A stretch of 64,000 nucleotides of DNA from Stutzerimonas stutzeri (GTDB lineage Bacteria > Pseudomonadota > Gammaproteobacteria > Pseudomonadales > Pseudomonadaceae), in contig NZ_JAAMQZ010000008.1 of NCBI RefSeq assembly GCF_013522825.1, positions 62,001 to 126,000 on the forward strand, written 5' to 3'. The first letter of the stretch is position 1. Each line of letters starts with the position of its first letter. The notes beneath the pieces were generated by a model. The model worked only from the letters and a program-made list of their open reading frames with translations, was not told where the DNA came from and ran no database searches. A program made the translations under genes and the position numbers. Positions 7,032 to 16,862 of the stretch are shown here, in pieces.

Positions 7032-8476
7032 GGTGCCTGCTCCTGTTGAAGAGCCCGTTGCAGTTGGGGCAATTGGGCGAGGAACGCGGCTTCGTCGTCG
7101 AGCTGGCGCAGGTCCAGCCAGAGGGCGTCTTCGGCGATGCGTCCGAGAACCGGGATCGGCAGGCCACGCAGGGCTTCTTCCAACCGGCGCAGGTTGCGGC
7201 CCCGCAGGCGCTTGGGTTGCTGCGTACGGATGCACAGGGCGGCGCTGGGCAGGCGCGCAACGGGCTGCGCGCCGCTGCCGATCATGCCCAAGGCGTCGAT
7301 GACACCGACCTGCCAGCTTTCATCAAGCACGGCGGCCAATGCCGGGGCGATGCGTTCGGCCTGCAGGCGGATTTCCTGCTGTGGACGGCTGAGCAGGCGC
7401 AGGCTGGTCAGGCGTTCGGCGAGGCGGTCGGGGTCGCGATAGAGGTTGAGCACCGCTTCCAGCGCCGCGAGGGTCAGCTTGTCCACACGCAGGGCACGCT
7501 TGAGCGGATTCTTCTTGATCCTGGCGATGAGGTCCTTGTGGCCGACGATCAGCCCGGACTGGGGACCACCGAGCAGCTTGTCGCCGCTGAAGGTGACGAT
7601 ATCGGCGCCGTCGCGCAGCGCTTCCTGCACGGTGGGCTCCTTGGGCAGGCCCCAGCGCGACAGGTCCACCAGGCTGCCGCTGCCGAGATCTTCCAGCAGC
7701 GGCAGGCCGTGCTCATGGGCAATGGCCGCCAGCTCGGCGGTAGCGACGCTGGCGGTGAAGCCCTGCACGCTGTAGTTGCTGGTGTGCACCCGCATCAGCA
7801 GGCCCGAGCGCGGGTTGATTGCCGCCTGGTAATCCTTGGCGTGGGTGCGGTTGGTGGTGCCGACTTCATGCAGCTTCACCCCGGCGCGGGCCATGATGTC
7901 GGGGATGCGGAAGGCGCCGCCGATCTCGATCAGCTCGCCACGGGAGATGATGCCCTCCTTGCGCGCGCCCAGGCTGTTGAGCGCCAGCAGCACGGCGGCG
8001 GCGTTGTTGTTGACCACGGTGACGGCCTCAGCGCCGGTCAGCTCGCGGATCAGCCCTTCGATCAGGTCGTCGCGGTCGCCGCGCTTGCCGGTCGCCAGGT
8101 CGAATTCCAGATTCAGCGGATAGCGCGCGGCGAGGGTGATGGCCTCGATGGCTTCATCCGGCAACAACGCGCGACCGAGGTTGGTGTGCAGCACCGTGCC
8201 GGTGAGGTTGAACACGCGGCGCACGCGGCTGCGGTGCTGGTTGGCCAGGCGTTCGCCGGCGCGACCGGCCAGGACGTCCTCGGTCAGTTCGGGCGCGCTG
8301 AGCTGGCCGAGCAGGATCGGCTCGCGAAGTTCGTCGAGCAGTTCACGCAGAGTTCCGAGCAGGGCCTCGCGGCCATAGCGATCCAGCAGCGGCACGCAGG
8401 CTGGGCTGCGCAGCAGGCGGTCGATGGAAGGCAGGCGGAGGGATGAGCGCCGAAACTCGGCAGCTTGGCTGGTCAT
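7028..8476 (-). CDS. selA: L-seryl-tRNA(Sec) selenium transferase SelA
   Basis: The 482-residue PLP enzyme converts seryl-tRNA-Sec to selenocysteinyl-tRNA using selenophosphate. The PLP-lysine motif [10 protein letters not shown] is present, as is the N-terminal helical domain that recognises tRNA-Sec (Leu-Pro-Ser-Ile-Asp-Arg-Leu-Leu). The start at 8476 is chosen because it begins that domain and has GGGAG upstream; the open frame beyond it is intergenic repeat sequence. The stop overlaps selB by four bases, so both are translated from one mRNA. selD, needed to make selenophosphate, is not in this window. Confidence 0.95.
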   Translation of the reverse strand: MTSQAAEFRRSSLRLPSIDRLLRSPACVPLLDRYGREALLGTLRELLDELREPILLGQLSAPELTEDVLAGRAGERLANQHRSRVRRVFNLTGTVLHTNLGRALLPDEAIEAITLAARYPLNLEFDLATGKRGDRDDLIEGLIRELTGAEAVTVVNNNAAAVLLALNSLGARKEGIISRGELIEIGGAFRIPDIMARAGVKLHEVGTTNRTHAKDYQAAINPRSGLLMRVHTSNYSVQGFTASVATAELAAIAHEHGLPLLEDLGSGSLVDLSRWGLPKEPTVQEALRDGADIVTFSGDKLLGGPQSGLIVGHKDLIARIKKNPLKRALRVDKLTLAALEAVLNLYRDPDRLAERLTSLRLLSRPQQEIRLQAERIAPALAAVLDESWQVGVIDALGMIGSGAQPVARLPSAALCIRTQQPKRLRGRNLRRLEEALRGLPIPVLGRIAEDALWLDLRQLDDEAAFLAQLPQLQRALQQEQAP

Positions 8477-8572
8477 ACGGGAACTCCCGGTGCAGGTTCT
8501 GACCGGGCAGTTTCCCGGAGCGGAGCGGGTTGTCGCAAGGGGCCGGTGTCGGATACGACACCCCGAACAGCA

Positions 8573-8662
8573 CGTAGGGTGGAAAAACCGCGAAGCGTTT
8601 TCCACGCGTCGGGCCGATCTCCGAGAAAGCGGTGGATAAGCTTCGCGTTATCCACCCTACGT
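8573..8662. repeat. Paired REP-like palindromes (doublet)
   Basis: Two palindromic units face each other: one at 8573-8604 (CGTAGGGTGGA, an arm around GCGAAGCG, TTTCCAC) and one at 8631-8662 (GGTGGATAA, TTCGCG, TTATCCACCCTACG). The outer ends are inverted copies of CGTAGGGTGGA. This is the arrangement of REP doublets (REPINs), and it fills the fdhE-selA gap. Confidence 0.75.
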
Positions 8663-8667
8663 ATGCT

Positions 8668-9591
8668 TCAGCCGCCCGGCGCCAGCAGCAGGTTGGGCGC
8701 CTGGCGCTGGTAGCCTTCCAGGTCCATGCGCAGGTCCAGGGCCAGGCTGGCGAGGTCGGCGGAGAGGCCTTCGGCGTCCGGGTCGGAATCCAGGTAAAGC
8801 AGCTTGAAGTAGCTCTGGCAGCCGGGGCAGCACTCGGCACGGATTGGGGCCTTGTCCGGGGCGTGGCGGTCGCTTTCCAGGCTGGCGTAATGCAAGTCCT
8901 TGCTGGAGTCGCAATGCACGCACTTGACTCGCACGAAATGCCATTCGCAGGCGCACAGCGAGCAGACCAGATAGCGCAGGCCCTGCTGCTTGCCACGATG
9001 GCGGATCACCCCGGTCATGGCCGGCGAGCCGCAGCAGGGACAGTGGGCGCCGCTGCCGATATCCGTCACGCTGCCCTCGGGCAGGGTCAGCAGCGCCTGG
9101 CTCCAGGCGGCCTGCAGGGCGGCGCCGAGGAAGGGCACAACGGCGGCGTCGAGAGCCGAGTAGTCGCCGTCCAGCAGGCTCACGGCCCAGGCGCGGCGTT
9201 GTGCGGCATCGGCCTGGCGCAGGCTGTCCAGCGCCTTGGCGACGGCGTCGTTCGGTGCCTCGATGCGCTCCAGCAGGGCGTCGAGGAAGGGTTGCCAGCC
9301 ATCCTCGCGCACCAGGCTGTCCACGGCCAGCGGCGGCATCTTGTGGGTGCGGGCCTGGGCCAGGCGCTCTGGCGTCGGCAGCAGCGAGGCGGGTAGATCG
9401 TCCATCACCTGCTGCTGGGCCTGGCAAAGACCGGCCAGCAGGCGCAGGTAGTCGCCCATGGGATGATTCGTCGCCAGTTTCTCCAGGCGTTCGGCGCGCA
9501 GGGCGAACAGGCGCGCGGGCGGCCGCTCGCTGTAGGCCGGGGTACTGGCCGAAGCGCTGATCTGCTCCGGCTCCATAAGTCTGTCAGCCAT
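8668..9591 (-). CDS. fdhE: Formate dehydrogenase accessory protein FdhE
   Basis: The 307-residue cytoplasmic maturation factor is required for activity of the respiratory formate dehydrogenases. The C-terminal half has the family's paired Cys motifs: Cys-Pro-Cys-Cys-Gly, Cys-Ser-Leu-Cys, Cys-Val-His-Cys and Cys-Cys-Pro-Gly-Cys, which form metal-binding rubredoxin-like knuckles. The start at 9591 is fixed by GGAGG eight bases upstream; the frame extending to 9789 has no ribosome site. It lies 103 bases after fdoI, consistent with cotranscription with fdoGHI. Confidence 0.93.
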   Translation of the reverse strand: MADRLMEPEQISASASTPAYSERPPARLFALRAERLEKLATNHPMGDYLRLLAGLCQAQQQVMDDLPASLLPTPERLAQARTHKMPPLAVDSLVREDGWQPFLDALLERIEAPNDAVAKALDSLRQADAAQRRAWAVSLLDGDYSALDAAVVPFLGAALQAAWSQALLTLPEGSVTDIGSGAHCPCCGSPAMTGVIRHRGKQQGLRYLVCSLCACEWHFVRVKCVHCDSSKDLHYASLESDRHAPDKAPIRAECCPGCQSYFKLLYLDSDPDAEGLSADLASLALDLRMDLEGYQRQAPNLLLAPGG

Positions 9592-9694
9592 CGTTGTGGC
9601 CTCCTGAATCAAAGAGCGCGACCAGAACCTGCTCAGGAGCCAGCTCCTGAACACGTTCTCAGTCGCGCTCGAATTGTGGCTGCGATGGACCGGA

Positions 9695-10324
9695 TCAGTC
9701 CTGCTTGCGGTCGGTGACCTCACGGTACCAGAGCGCGTGGTGCTTGCGCGCCCAACGGTGGCTGACCTTGCCGGAGAGCATGGCGCCAAAGGAACCCTTG
9801 ATCCAGATCGCGGCGTAGACGTGGACGATGATCGCCATCACCAGCACGAAGGCGGCGAAGGCGTGCGCCAGCGCGGCCAGGCGGATGGCGTCGATACCGA
9901 ACAGGTGGCTGAAGTACGCCCGCCAGATGACGATGCCCGATACCAGCAGCACCAGCATGCTCGCCAGCAGCGCCCAGAACAGCAGCTTCTGGCCGGGGTT
10001 GTACTTGCCGATGGGCGGTACGCCGTCTTCCTGGTTGCGCATCACCTTGCCGACGTTCTTCAGCCACAGCCGATCGTTGCCGGAGAAGAAGTTGGCGCTC
10101 CAGAAGCGGATCACCAGACCCAGGAACAGCACGAACATCGCCACGCCCAGGAAGGGGTGCAGGATGCGCGTCCAGGGGCCGCCGCCAAACAGGTTGCTCA
10201 GCCAGAACAGCGCCGGGTGGAACAGTGCCAGGCCGGACAGACCCGCCAGGATGAACAGGATCGCCACGGCCCAGTGGTTGCTGCGCTCGTTGGCGTTGTA
10301 ACGCTGGATTTCATCTTTTTTCAT
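9695..10324 (-). CDS. fdoI: Formate dehydrogenase-O gamma subunit (cytochrome b556)
   Basis: The 209-residue integral membrane protein anchors the complex and passes electrons from the Fe-S subunit to quinone. Four membrane helices are evident, with conserved His near the first (Arg-Ser-Asn-His-Trp) and last helices as haem b ligands. Length matches E. coli FdoI (211). The start at 10324 (Met-Lys-Lys-Asp) has GAGGACC upstream and matches the family N-terminus; the frame to 10366 adds an unrelated leader. It follows fdoH by 45 bases. Confidence 0.93.
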   Translation of the reverse strand: MKKDEIQRYNANERSNHWAVAILFILAGLSGLALFHPALFWLSNLFGGGPWTRILHPFLGVAMFVLFLGLVIRFWSANFFSGNDRLWLKNVGKVMRNQEDGVPPIGKYNPGQKLLFWALLASMLVLLVSGIVIWRAYFSHLFGIDAIRLAALAHAFAAFVLVMAIIVHVYAAIWIKGSFGAMLSGKVSHRWARKHHALWYREVTDRKQD

Positions 10325-10369
10325 GTCGATGGTCCTCGACCGGCCCCGCGCGAACGGGGCCGGCATGCC

Positions 10370-11296
10370 TCAGGGCTGCTTGGGATCGTAGGTGTGCACC
10401 GCCGGATCCTGTTGATGAACCACCGGCTCGGCCGGGTGCTCGTCCTCTTCTTCCTCGACGCGCTGCGGGCCGACCCGCACGTAGTGGAAGAAGCCGCCCA
10501 GTACCGCCGCACCCATGGCCAGCAGGGCCAGGGGCTTGGTGATGCCTTTCCACAGGCTGACCATCGGGCTGATCATCGGCTGGTCCGGCAGACCCGCGTA
10601 CAGCGAAGGCTTGTCGGCATGGTGCAGCACGTACATGACGTGGGTGCCGCCGACGCCATCGGGATCGTAGAGGCCGGCATGCTCGAAGCCGCGCGACTTC
10701 AGGTCCTCGATGCGCTCCTCGGCATGGCGCTGCATGTCGGCCTTGCTGCCGAACACGATGGCGCTGGTCGGGCAGGTCTTCACGCAGGCCGGCTCCTTGC
10801 CTACCGCCACGCGGTCGCTGCACAGGGTGCACTTGTAGGCCTTCTTGTCTTCCTGCGAGATGCGCGGCACGTTGAACGGACAGCCGGTGACGCAGTAGCC
10901 GCAGCCGATGCACTTGTCCTGGTTGAAGTCGACGATGCCGTTGGCGTACTGCACGATCGCGCCGGGGCTCGGGCAGGCCTTGAGGCAGCCCGGCTCGGCG
11001 CAGTGCATGCAGCCGTCCTTGCGGATCAGCCATTCCAGATCGCCGTCGGCCTTCTCGTGCTCGGTGAAGCGCATCACCGTCCAGCTTTCGGCAGTCAGGT
11101 CGATCGGGTTGTCGTAGGTGCCGTGGTTGCTGCCCACCTCGTCACGCAGCTCGTTCCATTCCGAGCAGGCGACCTGGCAGGCCTTGCAGCCGATGCATTT
11201 GGACACGTCGATCAGCTTGGCCACCTCCTCGACCTGGCGGATCGAGGGGGCAAGCGTGGTGGTCGCGGAGCGCGCAATGATGTCTTGAGTAGCCAT
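10370..11296 (-). CDS. fdoH: Formate dehydrogenase-O beta subunit (Fe-S)
   Basis: The 308-residue electron-transfer subunit has four [4Fe-4S] clusters, seen as Cys-Ile-Gly-Cys-Lys-Ala-Cys, Cys-Met-His-Cys...Cys-Leu-Lys-Ala-Cys, Cys-Ile-Gly-Cys-Gly-Tyr-Cys and Cys-Thr-Leu-Cys...Cys-Val-Lys-Thr-Cys. A C-terminal membrane helix (about residues 257-275) anchors it on the periplasmic face. Its ATG shares the A of the fdoG stop (TAATG), so the two are translationally coupled. Confidence 0.95.
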   Translation of the reverse strand: MATQDIIARSATTTLAPSIRQVEEVAKLIDVSKCIGCKACQVACSEWNELRDEVGSNHGTYDNPIDLTAESWTVMRFTEHEKADGDLEWLIRKDGCMHCAEPGCLKACPSPGAIVQYANGIVDFNQDKCIGCGYCVTGCPFNVPRISQEDKKAYKCTLCSDRVAVGKEPACVKTCPTSAIVFGSKADMQRHAEERIEDLKSRGFEHAGLYDPDGVGGTHVMYVLHHADKPSLYAGLPDQPMISPMVSLWKGITKPLALLAMGAAVLGGFFHYVRVGPQRVEEEEDEHPAEPVVHQQDPAVHTYDPKQP

Positions 11297-14200
11297 TACA
11301 CCTTCTCCACGTTGACCAGGAACGACTTCGACTCGGGCGTCTGGGTGTTGCCGTCACCGATGTAGGGCACCATGGTGTTGGCGATGTACCCCGGCTTGGC
11401 CACGCCGGTGAAGCCCCAGTGCAGCGGAATGCCGACCTGGTGCACCACCTGCCCGTTGACCTGCAGCGGACGGATGCGCTTGGTCACCACCGCCACGGCG
11501 ATCAGATAGCCGCGCTTGGAACTGACGCGCACCCGGTCGCCGGCAGCGATGCCCTTCTCCTGCGCCAGCACCTCGCCGATCTCGACGAACTGCTCGGGCT
11601 GGGCGATGGCGTTGAGCTTGCAGTGCTTGGTCCAGTAGTGGAAATGCTCCGTCAGCCGGTAGGTGGTGCCGGCATAGGGGAACTCGTCGGCGGTGCCGAG
11701 CGATTCCCACACCGAATCGAACACGCGCGCGGCGGGGCTGCTGATCACCTTGCGGTTGTTCGGGTGCAGCGGGTTGATGCCGATGGGCGACTCGAACGGC
11801 TCGTAGTGTTCCGGGAAGGGACCTTCGGCCATCTTGTCCACGGCGAAGAAACGCGCCACCCCTTCGGGGTTCATGATGAACGGATTCATCCCCGCTTCCG
11901 GGTCGATGCTGGCGTTGTAGTCCGGCACATCGGTGCCGGCCCAGCCCTTGGCCTGGGCATCCCACCAGACCAGCTTCTTGCGGTCCGACCAGGGCTTGCC
12001 CTGGGGGTCGGCGGAGGCGCGGTTGTAGAGGATGCGACGGTTCGCCGGCCAGGCGAAGGCCCAGTTCTGGTGCTGCTTCATGTGGTACGGGTCGCTGTTG
12101 TCGCGCCGCGCCATCATGTTGCCCTGCTCGGTCCAGGAGCCGCAGAAGATCCAGCAGCCCGAGGCGGTGCTGCCATCGTCCTTGAGCTGACTGAAGGCGC
12201 CCAGCTGCTGGCCGGGACGGGCCAGCAGGTTGCCGTTGGCGTCGGTCACTTCGCCGACCGCGTAGCCGTTGAACTCCCTGGCCAGTTCCTCGGCAGAAGG
12301 CTCGTGGGCCACCTTGTAGGGCCAGTGCAGATTGAGAATCGGCTCGGGGAAGGCGCCGCCCTCGCTGCGGTACAGTTCGCGCAGGCGCATGTGCAGGCCG
12401 GACATGATCCAGATGTCGGGGCGCGACTCGCCCGGACCGTCCGCCGCCTTCCAGTGCCACTGCAGCCAGCGGGTGCTGTTGACCAGCGAACCGTCTTCCT
12501 CGGCGAAGCAGGTAGTCGGCAGGCTGAACACCTCGGTCTGGATGCTGGCGGTGTCAACGTCGTTGAACTCGCCGTGATTGCGCCAGAACTCGGAGGTTTC
12601 GGTCTGCAGCGGGTCCATCACCACCAGCCACTTGAGCCGCGCCAGCGACTTGACCACGCGGTTCTTGTCCGGCAGTGCCGCCAGCGGGTTGAAGCCCTGG
12701 CAGAAATAGCCGTGCACCTCGTCGCGCGACATCATGTCGAACATGCGCAGCACGTCATAGCCGGCGCCGCCGTATTCCAGCTTGGGCAGGTAGTCGAAGC
12801 ACCAGTCGTTTTTCGCCTGGGCAGCGGGACCGTACCAGGCCTTCATCAGGCTGACGTGGAACTTGCCGTAGTTCTGCCAGTAGGACATCTGCCCCGGACG
12901 CAGCGGCTTGGGCGCGCGCTTGGCAATGTAGCTCGCGTAATCCTGCTCGGCATCCAGCCCCAGGGTCAGGTAGCCCGGCAGCAGGTTGGAAAGCAGGCCC
13001 AGGTCGGTCAGGCCCTGGATGTTGGAGTGCCCGCGCAGCGCGTTGACGCCGCCGCCCGGCATGCCGACGTTGCCCAGCAGCAGCTGGACCATGGCCGCGG
13101 TGCGGATGATCTGCGCGCCCACCGAGTGCTGGGTCCAGCCCAGGGCGTAGAGGATCGTCATGGTCTTGCCCGGCGTCGAGCAGGTGGCGATCTCTTCCCA
13201 GATCTTCAGCATGCGATCGACCGGCGTGCCGCAGATCTGGCTGGCCAGTTCCGGCGTGTAGCGGCTGTAGTGCTGCTTCATCAGCTGGAACACGCAGCGC
13301 GGGTGCTGCAGGGTCGGGTCGACCTTGGCGTAGCCGTCCTCGCCCAGCTCGTAGGTCCAGCCGGACTTGTCGGTATAGGTGCGTTTCTCGGCGTCGTAGC
13401 CGCTGAACAGCCCATCCTCGAAGCTGAAGCCTTCGCTGACGATGAACGACACGTCGGTGTAGTTGCGCACGTATTCGTGCTGGATCCTGTCGTTGGCGAT
13501 CAGGTAATTGATCAGGCCGCCGAGGAAGGCGATGTCCGTCCCGGTACGAATGGGCGCGTAATAGTCGGCCACCGAGGCGGTGCGGGTGAAGCGTGGATCG
13601 ACCACGATCAGCCGGGCCTTGTTCTCGGACTTGGCTTCGGTCACCCAGCGGAAGCCGCAGGGGTGTGCTTCAGCAGCGTTGCCACCCATTACCAGGACCA
13701 GGTCGGCGTTGCCGATATCCGTCCAGGTGTTGGTCATGGCGCCACGGCCGTACGTCGGGGCAAGACTTGCCACCGTCGGGCCGTGTCAGACACGTGCTTG
13801 GTTGTCGAATCCTACGATGCCGAGATTGCGGACCACCTTGTGGGTCAGGTAGCCGGTTTCGTTGGACGCCGCCGAGGCCGCGAGAAAGCCTACCGAGGTC
13901 CAGCGGTTGACCGTCTGGCCCAGAGCGTTCTGCTGCACGAAGTTGGCGTCGCGGTCCTCTTTCATCAGCCGGGCGATGCGATCGAGCGCTTCGTCCCAGG
14001 ACAGGCGCGTCCACTCATTGGAGCCGGGCTTGCGCACCATCGGGTGCTGCAGGCGGTTGGGGCTCTTGATGAAGTCCAGCAGGCCGGCGCCCTTGGGGCA
14101 CAGGCTGCCGCGGTTGACCGGATGATCCGAGTCGCCCTCGACGTGGATGATCTGCTGATCGACATTCTTGCCGCCGCTGCCGCGGCTATAGAGGATCAGT

Positions 14201-14376
14201 CCGCAGCCTACCGAGCAGTAAGGGCAGGTGTTGCGGGTTTCTTTGGTGTTGGTCAGCTTGAAATGCCGTATCGACTCGGCGAAGGCGGTCTCGGGCGCCA
14301 TGCCCAAGGCCGCCATGCTGGTCGCTCCAAGGCCGATACCGCAGACCTTGAAGAACTGGCGACGGTTCATGTCCAT
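11296..14376 (-). CDS. fdoG: Formate dehydrogenase-O major subunit, selenoprotein (UGA = Sec at 13786-13788)
   Basis: The 1026-residue molybdopterin enzyme oxidises formate in the periplasm. Without recoding it looks like two ORFs: 14376-13786, ending ...Gln-Ala-Arg-Val, and a second beginning just after an in-frame TGA. Reading TGA as selenocysteine (residue 197) restores the motif Gln-Ala-Arg-Val-Sec-His-Gly-Pro-Thr-Val found in FdnG/FdoG, and the frame is continuous. The N-terminus has a twin-arginine signal (Arg-Arg-Gln-Phe-Phe-Lys), then a Cys-Pro-Tyr-Cys...Cys [4Fe-4S] motif. A SECIS hairpin follows the TGA directly. The ribosome site is AAGGAAG. It is the first gene of fdoGHI-fdhE-selAB. 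Confidence 0.97.
13743..13788 (-). promoter_or_regulatory. SECIS element for UGA recoding in fdoG
   Basis: On the coding strand the UGA is followed at once by a stem CACGGCC (13785-13779) that pairs with GGCCGTG (13749-13743). Within it lies an apical hairpin GGCAAG-TC-TTGCC (13771-13759) with exposed G and U, as in the E. coli fdnG/fdhF hairpins bound by SelB. Confidence 0.9.
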
Positions 14377-14561
14377 CGTTTCTTCCTTATCAGGCTAAGA
14401 CGAGGCGGGACGTTGAAAACCGGTGGGCTGTTCTGGTGCAGCCCTGGATGGTTTCCTATAGCCCATGAGCGCTTGTGGCGCTTCGCTTGGACGGCATTGT
14501 ATACGGCCTGCTAGCTGAAAGGATTAATCCTTTGGTTTCGTAAGGGTCTATTAAGCGCAAT

Positions 14562-14590
14562 AAAAAAGCCCGGACATGTGTCCGGGCTTT
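14562..14590 (-). terminator. Rho-independent terminator of the Tim44-like gene
   Basis: Perfect inverted repeat AAAGCCCGGA/TCCGGGCTTT (14565-14574 and 14581-14590). On the minus strand the stem runs into TTTTTT, 19 bases downstream of the stop codon of the gene at 14609-15454. Confidence 0.88.
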
Positions 14591-14608
14591 GCGTGGGCCA
14601 GAAAGGAC

Positions 14609-15454
14609 TCAGGCGTTCTGGCGGATACCGGCTACCAGCCAGGGCTGGTTTTCGCCCTGAACACGTTCCATGCGCCAGCTTTCGCTGAAGGGCTCGCCTT
14701 GGTCGAAACGCGAGCTCTTCGACACGCCGACGAAGGTCAGGGTGGCGGTGGTCTTCTCGGCATCGTCGTCCACGCCGTCGAGCTGGATCTGCAGGTCGTC
14801 GATGTAGGTCGACTGGTAGGCATCACCGATCTCGGCGCGCTCGCGCTTGAGGAATTCCAGCAGCTGCGGGGTGACGAACTCGGCGATCTTGTCCATCTCG
14901 TTGGCATCCCAGTGCTGTTGCAGCGACATGAAATGCTCGCGTGCGGCGCCGACGAAGCTCTGCTCGTTGAACCAGGCAGGTGCGTTGATCACCGGTGCGG
15001 CGGCGACCGGCGCGGCGCTGCCACCGAAGATCGAAGGCTGCTGCGGCATCTCGCGCTGCATCGGCGCATGTCCGTGCCCGGCCATGGCCGGTTGCTGCTG
15101 GCGTCGGCGCGCGGCGAGCAGGCGGAAGATGACGAAGGCGATCAGGCCGAAGATCAGGATATCCATGAACTGGATGCCCTCGAAGCCATCGCCCATGAAC
15201 ATCGAGGCCAGCAGGCCGCCGGCGGCCAGGCCGGCCAGCGGGCCGAGCCAGCGCGAAGCACCGCTTGCGGCAGCGGGCTGCTGGCGACCAGCCTGGGCGG
15301 CGCTGTCGGTGCGCTGTTGTGGTTGAGCCTGGCGAGTCTGGTGGCTGGGCGCCGAGCCGAAGCTCTTGCCGCCGCCGAAACGCTTGGCGTGGGCGTCGAG
15401 GCTGAAAGTCAGGCTGAGGCACAGCGCCATGAAGAGGCTAAGCACAGATTTCAT
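14609..15454 (-). CDS. Tim44-like domain protein
   Basis: The 281-residue protein has a signal peptide (about residues 1-23, ending Ala-His-Ala-Lys), a Gly/Ser/Gln-rich linker, two hydrophobic segments (about 68-85 and 95-112), and a C-terminal Tim44-like domain (about 135-280) with the Trp-Phe-Asn-Glu-Gln-Ser-Phe start typical of bacterial homologues. Tim44 belongs to the mitochondrial import motor; the role of the bacterial relatives is not established. Monocistronic by appearance, with its own terminator. Confidence 0.85.
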   Translation of the reverse strand: MKSVLSLFMALCLSLTFSLDAHAKRFGGGKSFGSAPSHQTRQAQPQQRTDSAAQAGRQQPAAASGASRWLGPLAGLAAGGLLASMFMGDGFEGIQFMDILIFGLIAFVIFRLLAARRRQQQPAMAGHGHAPMQREMPQQPSIFGGSAAPVAAAPVINAPAWFNEQSFVGAAREHFMSLQQHWDANEMDKIAEFVTPQLLEFLKRERAEIGDAYQSTYIDDLQIQLDGVDDDAEKTTATLTFVGVSKSSRFDQGEPFSESWRMERVQGENQPWLVAGIRQNA

Positions 15455-15567
15455 TAAGTGTTCCCATGTTGGGTGAAGGTACGCGCGTCATGTTGCACAG
15501 AGGCACGACACAACGCCAGAGGTAAGTGTTTCAGGCTTTTGCTTGACGGAACTGCACTCGGCACCGC

Positions 15568-16668
15568 TCAACGCCAGTTATACAGCTCCTTCTCGGAGAT
15601 CTCGTGCATTGGCTCGACCTGTGCCTGAAAGGCTTTCATCGAGGCCCAGATACGACCATTCAGTTCGCTTTGTTCGGCCAGTTGGCCCAGCACCTGCTCG
15701 GAGTGCTCACGCATGGCGGCCAGCACTTCGTCGGGAAAGCGCTTGAGCTCGGTGCCTTGCTGCTTCAGCTGATCCAGCGCCAGGGCGTTGTTGTAGGTGT
15801 AGTCGTCGTGCATGTCGCGGCTGGCGGCACGGGACGCTTCGGTGAGGATCGCCTGGAGGTCCGCCGGCAGGCTGTCGAAGGCCTTCTGGTTGACCAGCAG
15901 CTCCAGCACCGCCTGAGGCTCCTGCCAGCCGGGATAGTAGTAATAGCGCGCGGCCTTGAGCAGGCCGAAGGCCAGGTCGTTGTAGGGGCTGACCCAGTCG
16001 GTGGCGTCGATGGCGCCGGTCTGCAGCGCGGTGAAGACTTCACCGCCGGGCAGGTTGACGCTGGTGGCGCCGAGGCGCGCCAGTACTTCACCGCCCAGAC
16101 CCGGCATGCGGATCTTCAGGCCCTGGAGATCGCCCAGCGAATTGATTTCCTTGTTGAACCAGCCGCCCATCTGCATGCCGGTATTGCCGATCACCATGGG
16201 CTTCACGCCGTGTGGTGCATAGGCTTCTTCCCAGAACTGCTGCCCTCCGCCCTTGCTCAGCCAGGCGTTCATCTCGCTGGCGGACAGGCCGAACGGCACC
16301 GAGGTGAAGAATTGCGCGGTGGGCACTTTGCCCTTCCAGTAATAGGCCGCGCCGTGGCCCAGTTCGGCGGTGCCGCGCGAGACGGAGTCGAAGACTTCCA
16401 GTGCAGGCACCAGCTCACCGGCGGCATAGACCTTGATGGTCAGGCGGCCCGCACTCATGGTGGTGACCCGCTCGGCCAGGCGTTCGGCAGAGGTGCCGAG
16501 GCCCGGATAGTTCTTCGGCCAGGCGGTGACCATCTTCCAGTGATAGGTCTTGGCGGGCTCGCCGGCGGCCTGCTGGCTGGTGGTTTCGGCTTTGTCGTCA
16601 TTGCAGCCGGCCAGGCCGAGGATGGCGAGCAAGGCAGCGGCTGCGCCGAACAGGTGGCGGTGTTTCAT
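15568..16668 (-). CDS. TRAP transporter substrate-binding lipoprotein (DctP family), orphan
   Basis: The 366-residue binding protein starts with a lipoprotein signal (Leu-Ala-Gly-Cys, Cys about residue 22) and continues with the DctP fold. Features include Trp-Pro-Lys-Asn-Tyr-Pro near the mature start, Asn-Thr-Gly-Met-Gln-Met-Gly-Gly-Trp-Phe and the Gly-Leu-Lys-Ile-Arg-Met-Pro-Gly helix, resembling the subfamily that includes the 2-oxo acid binder TakP. No DctQ or DctM gene lies next to it; the only TRAP permeases in the window (58319-60201) have their own binding protein. The substrate is unknown; a 2-oxo or small carboxylic acid is a guess. Confidence 0.85.
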   Translation of the reverse strand: MKHRHLFGAAAALLAILGLAGCNDDKAETTSQQAAGEPAKTYHWKMVTAWPKNYPGLGTSAERLAERVTTMSAGRLTIKVYAAGELVPALEVFDSVSRGTAELGHGAAYYWKGKVPTAQFFTSVPFGLSASEMNAWLSKGGGQQFWEEAYAPHGVKPMVIGNTGMQMGGWFNKEINSLGDLQGLKIRMPGLGGEVLARLGATSVNLPGGEVFTALQTGAIDATDWVSPYNDLAFGLLKAARYYYYPGWQEPQAVLELLVNQKAFDSLPADLQAILTEASRAASRDMHDDYTYNNALALDQLKQQGTELKRFPDEVLAAMREHSEQVLGQLAEQSELNGRIWASMKAFQAQVEPMHEISEKELYNWR

Positions 16669-16776
16669 GGGTGTGGATGTCCTTGTTTCTTGTTGGTGTA
16701 GGTCGGGTCACGCTTCACCGACCCGACGGGCAGAGCCAAGGCCTGCCTCGAAGCGTCGGATCATGTCTACCGATTG

Positions 16777-16839
16777 GATTACGCCCGCGGAAACCGGATT
16801 ACGCCTTCGGAAACCCGGATTACGCCTTCGGCTAATCCA
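16777..16839. repeat. Three tandem copies of a ~20-bp GGATTACGCC repeat
   Basis: Units at 16777-16796, 16797-16817 and 16818-16839 each start GGATTACGCC(C/T)(G/T)CGG. The last closes into the palindrome GGATTACGCCTTCGGCTAATCC. The same element recurs at 21594, 23223 and 43706. Confidence 0.85.
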
Positions 16840-16862
16840 GGCTACGGTCTAATCCAACATTC

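Noticed and set aside
5205..7049. 614-codon open frame on the plus strand opposite selB
   Set aside because: High-GC shadow of selB: no family features, no ribosome site, and selB has every expected motif. The same applies to long frames opposite fdoG, uvrD, pycB and mdcA.
11296..14376. fdoG as a pseudogene broken by a stop codon
   Set aside because: The TGA is at the known Sec position with a SECIS hairpin, and selA, selB and selC are adjacent.
16777..16839. Tandem 20-bp repeats as a CRISPR array
   Set aside because: Units abut without spacers, contain palindromes found elsewhere in gaps, and no cas gene is near.
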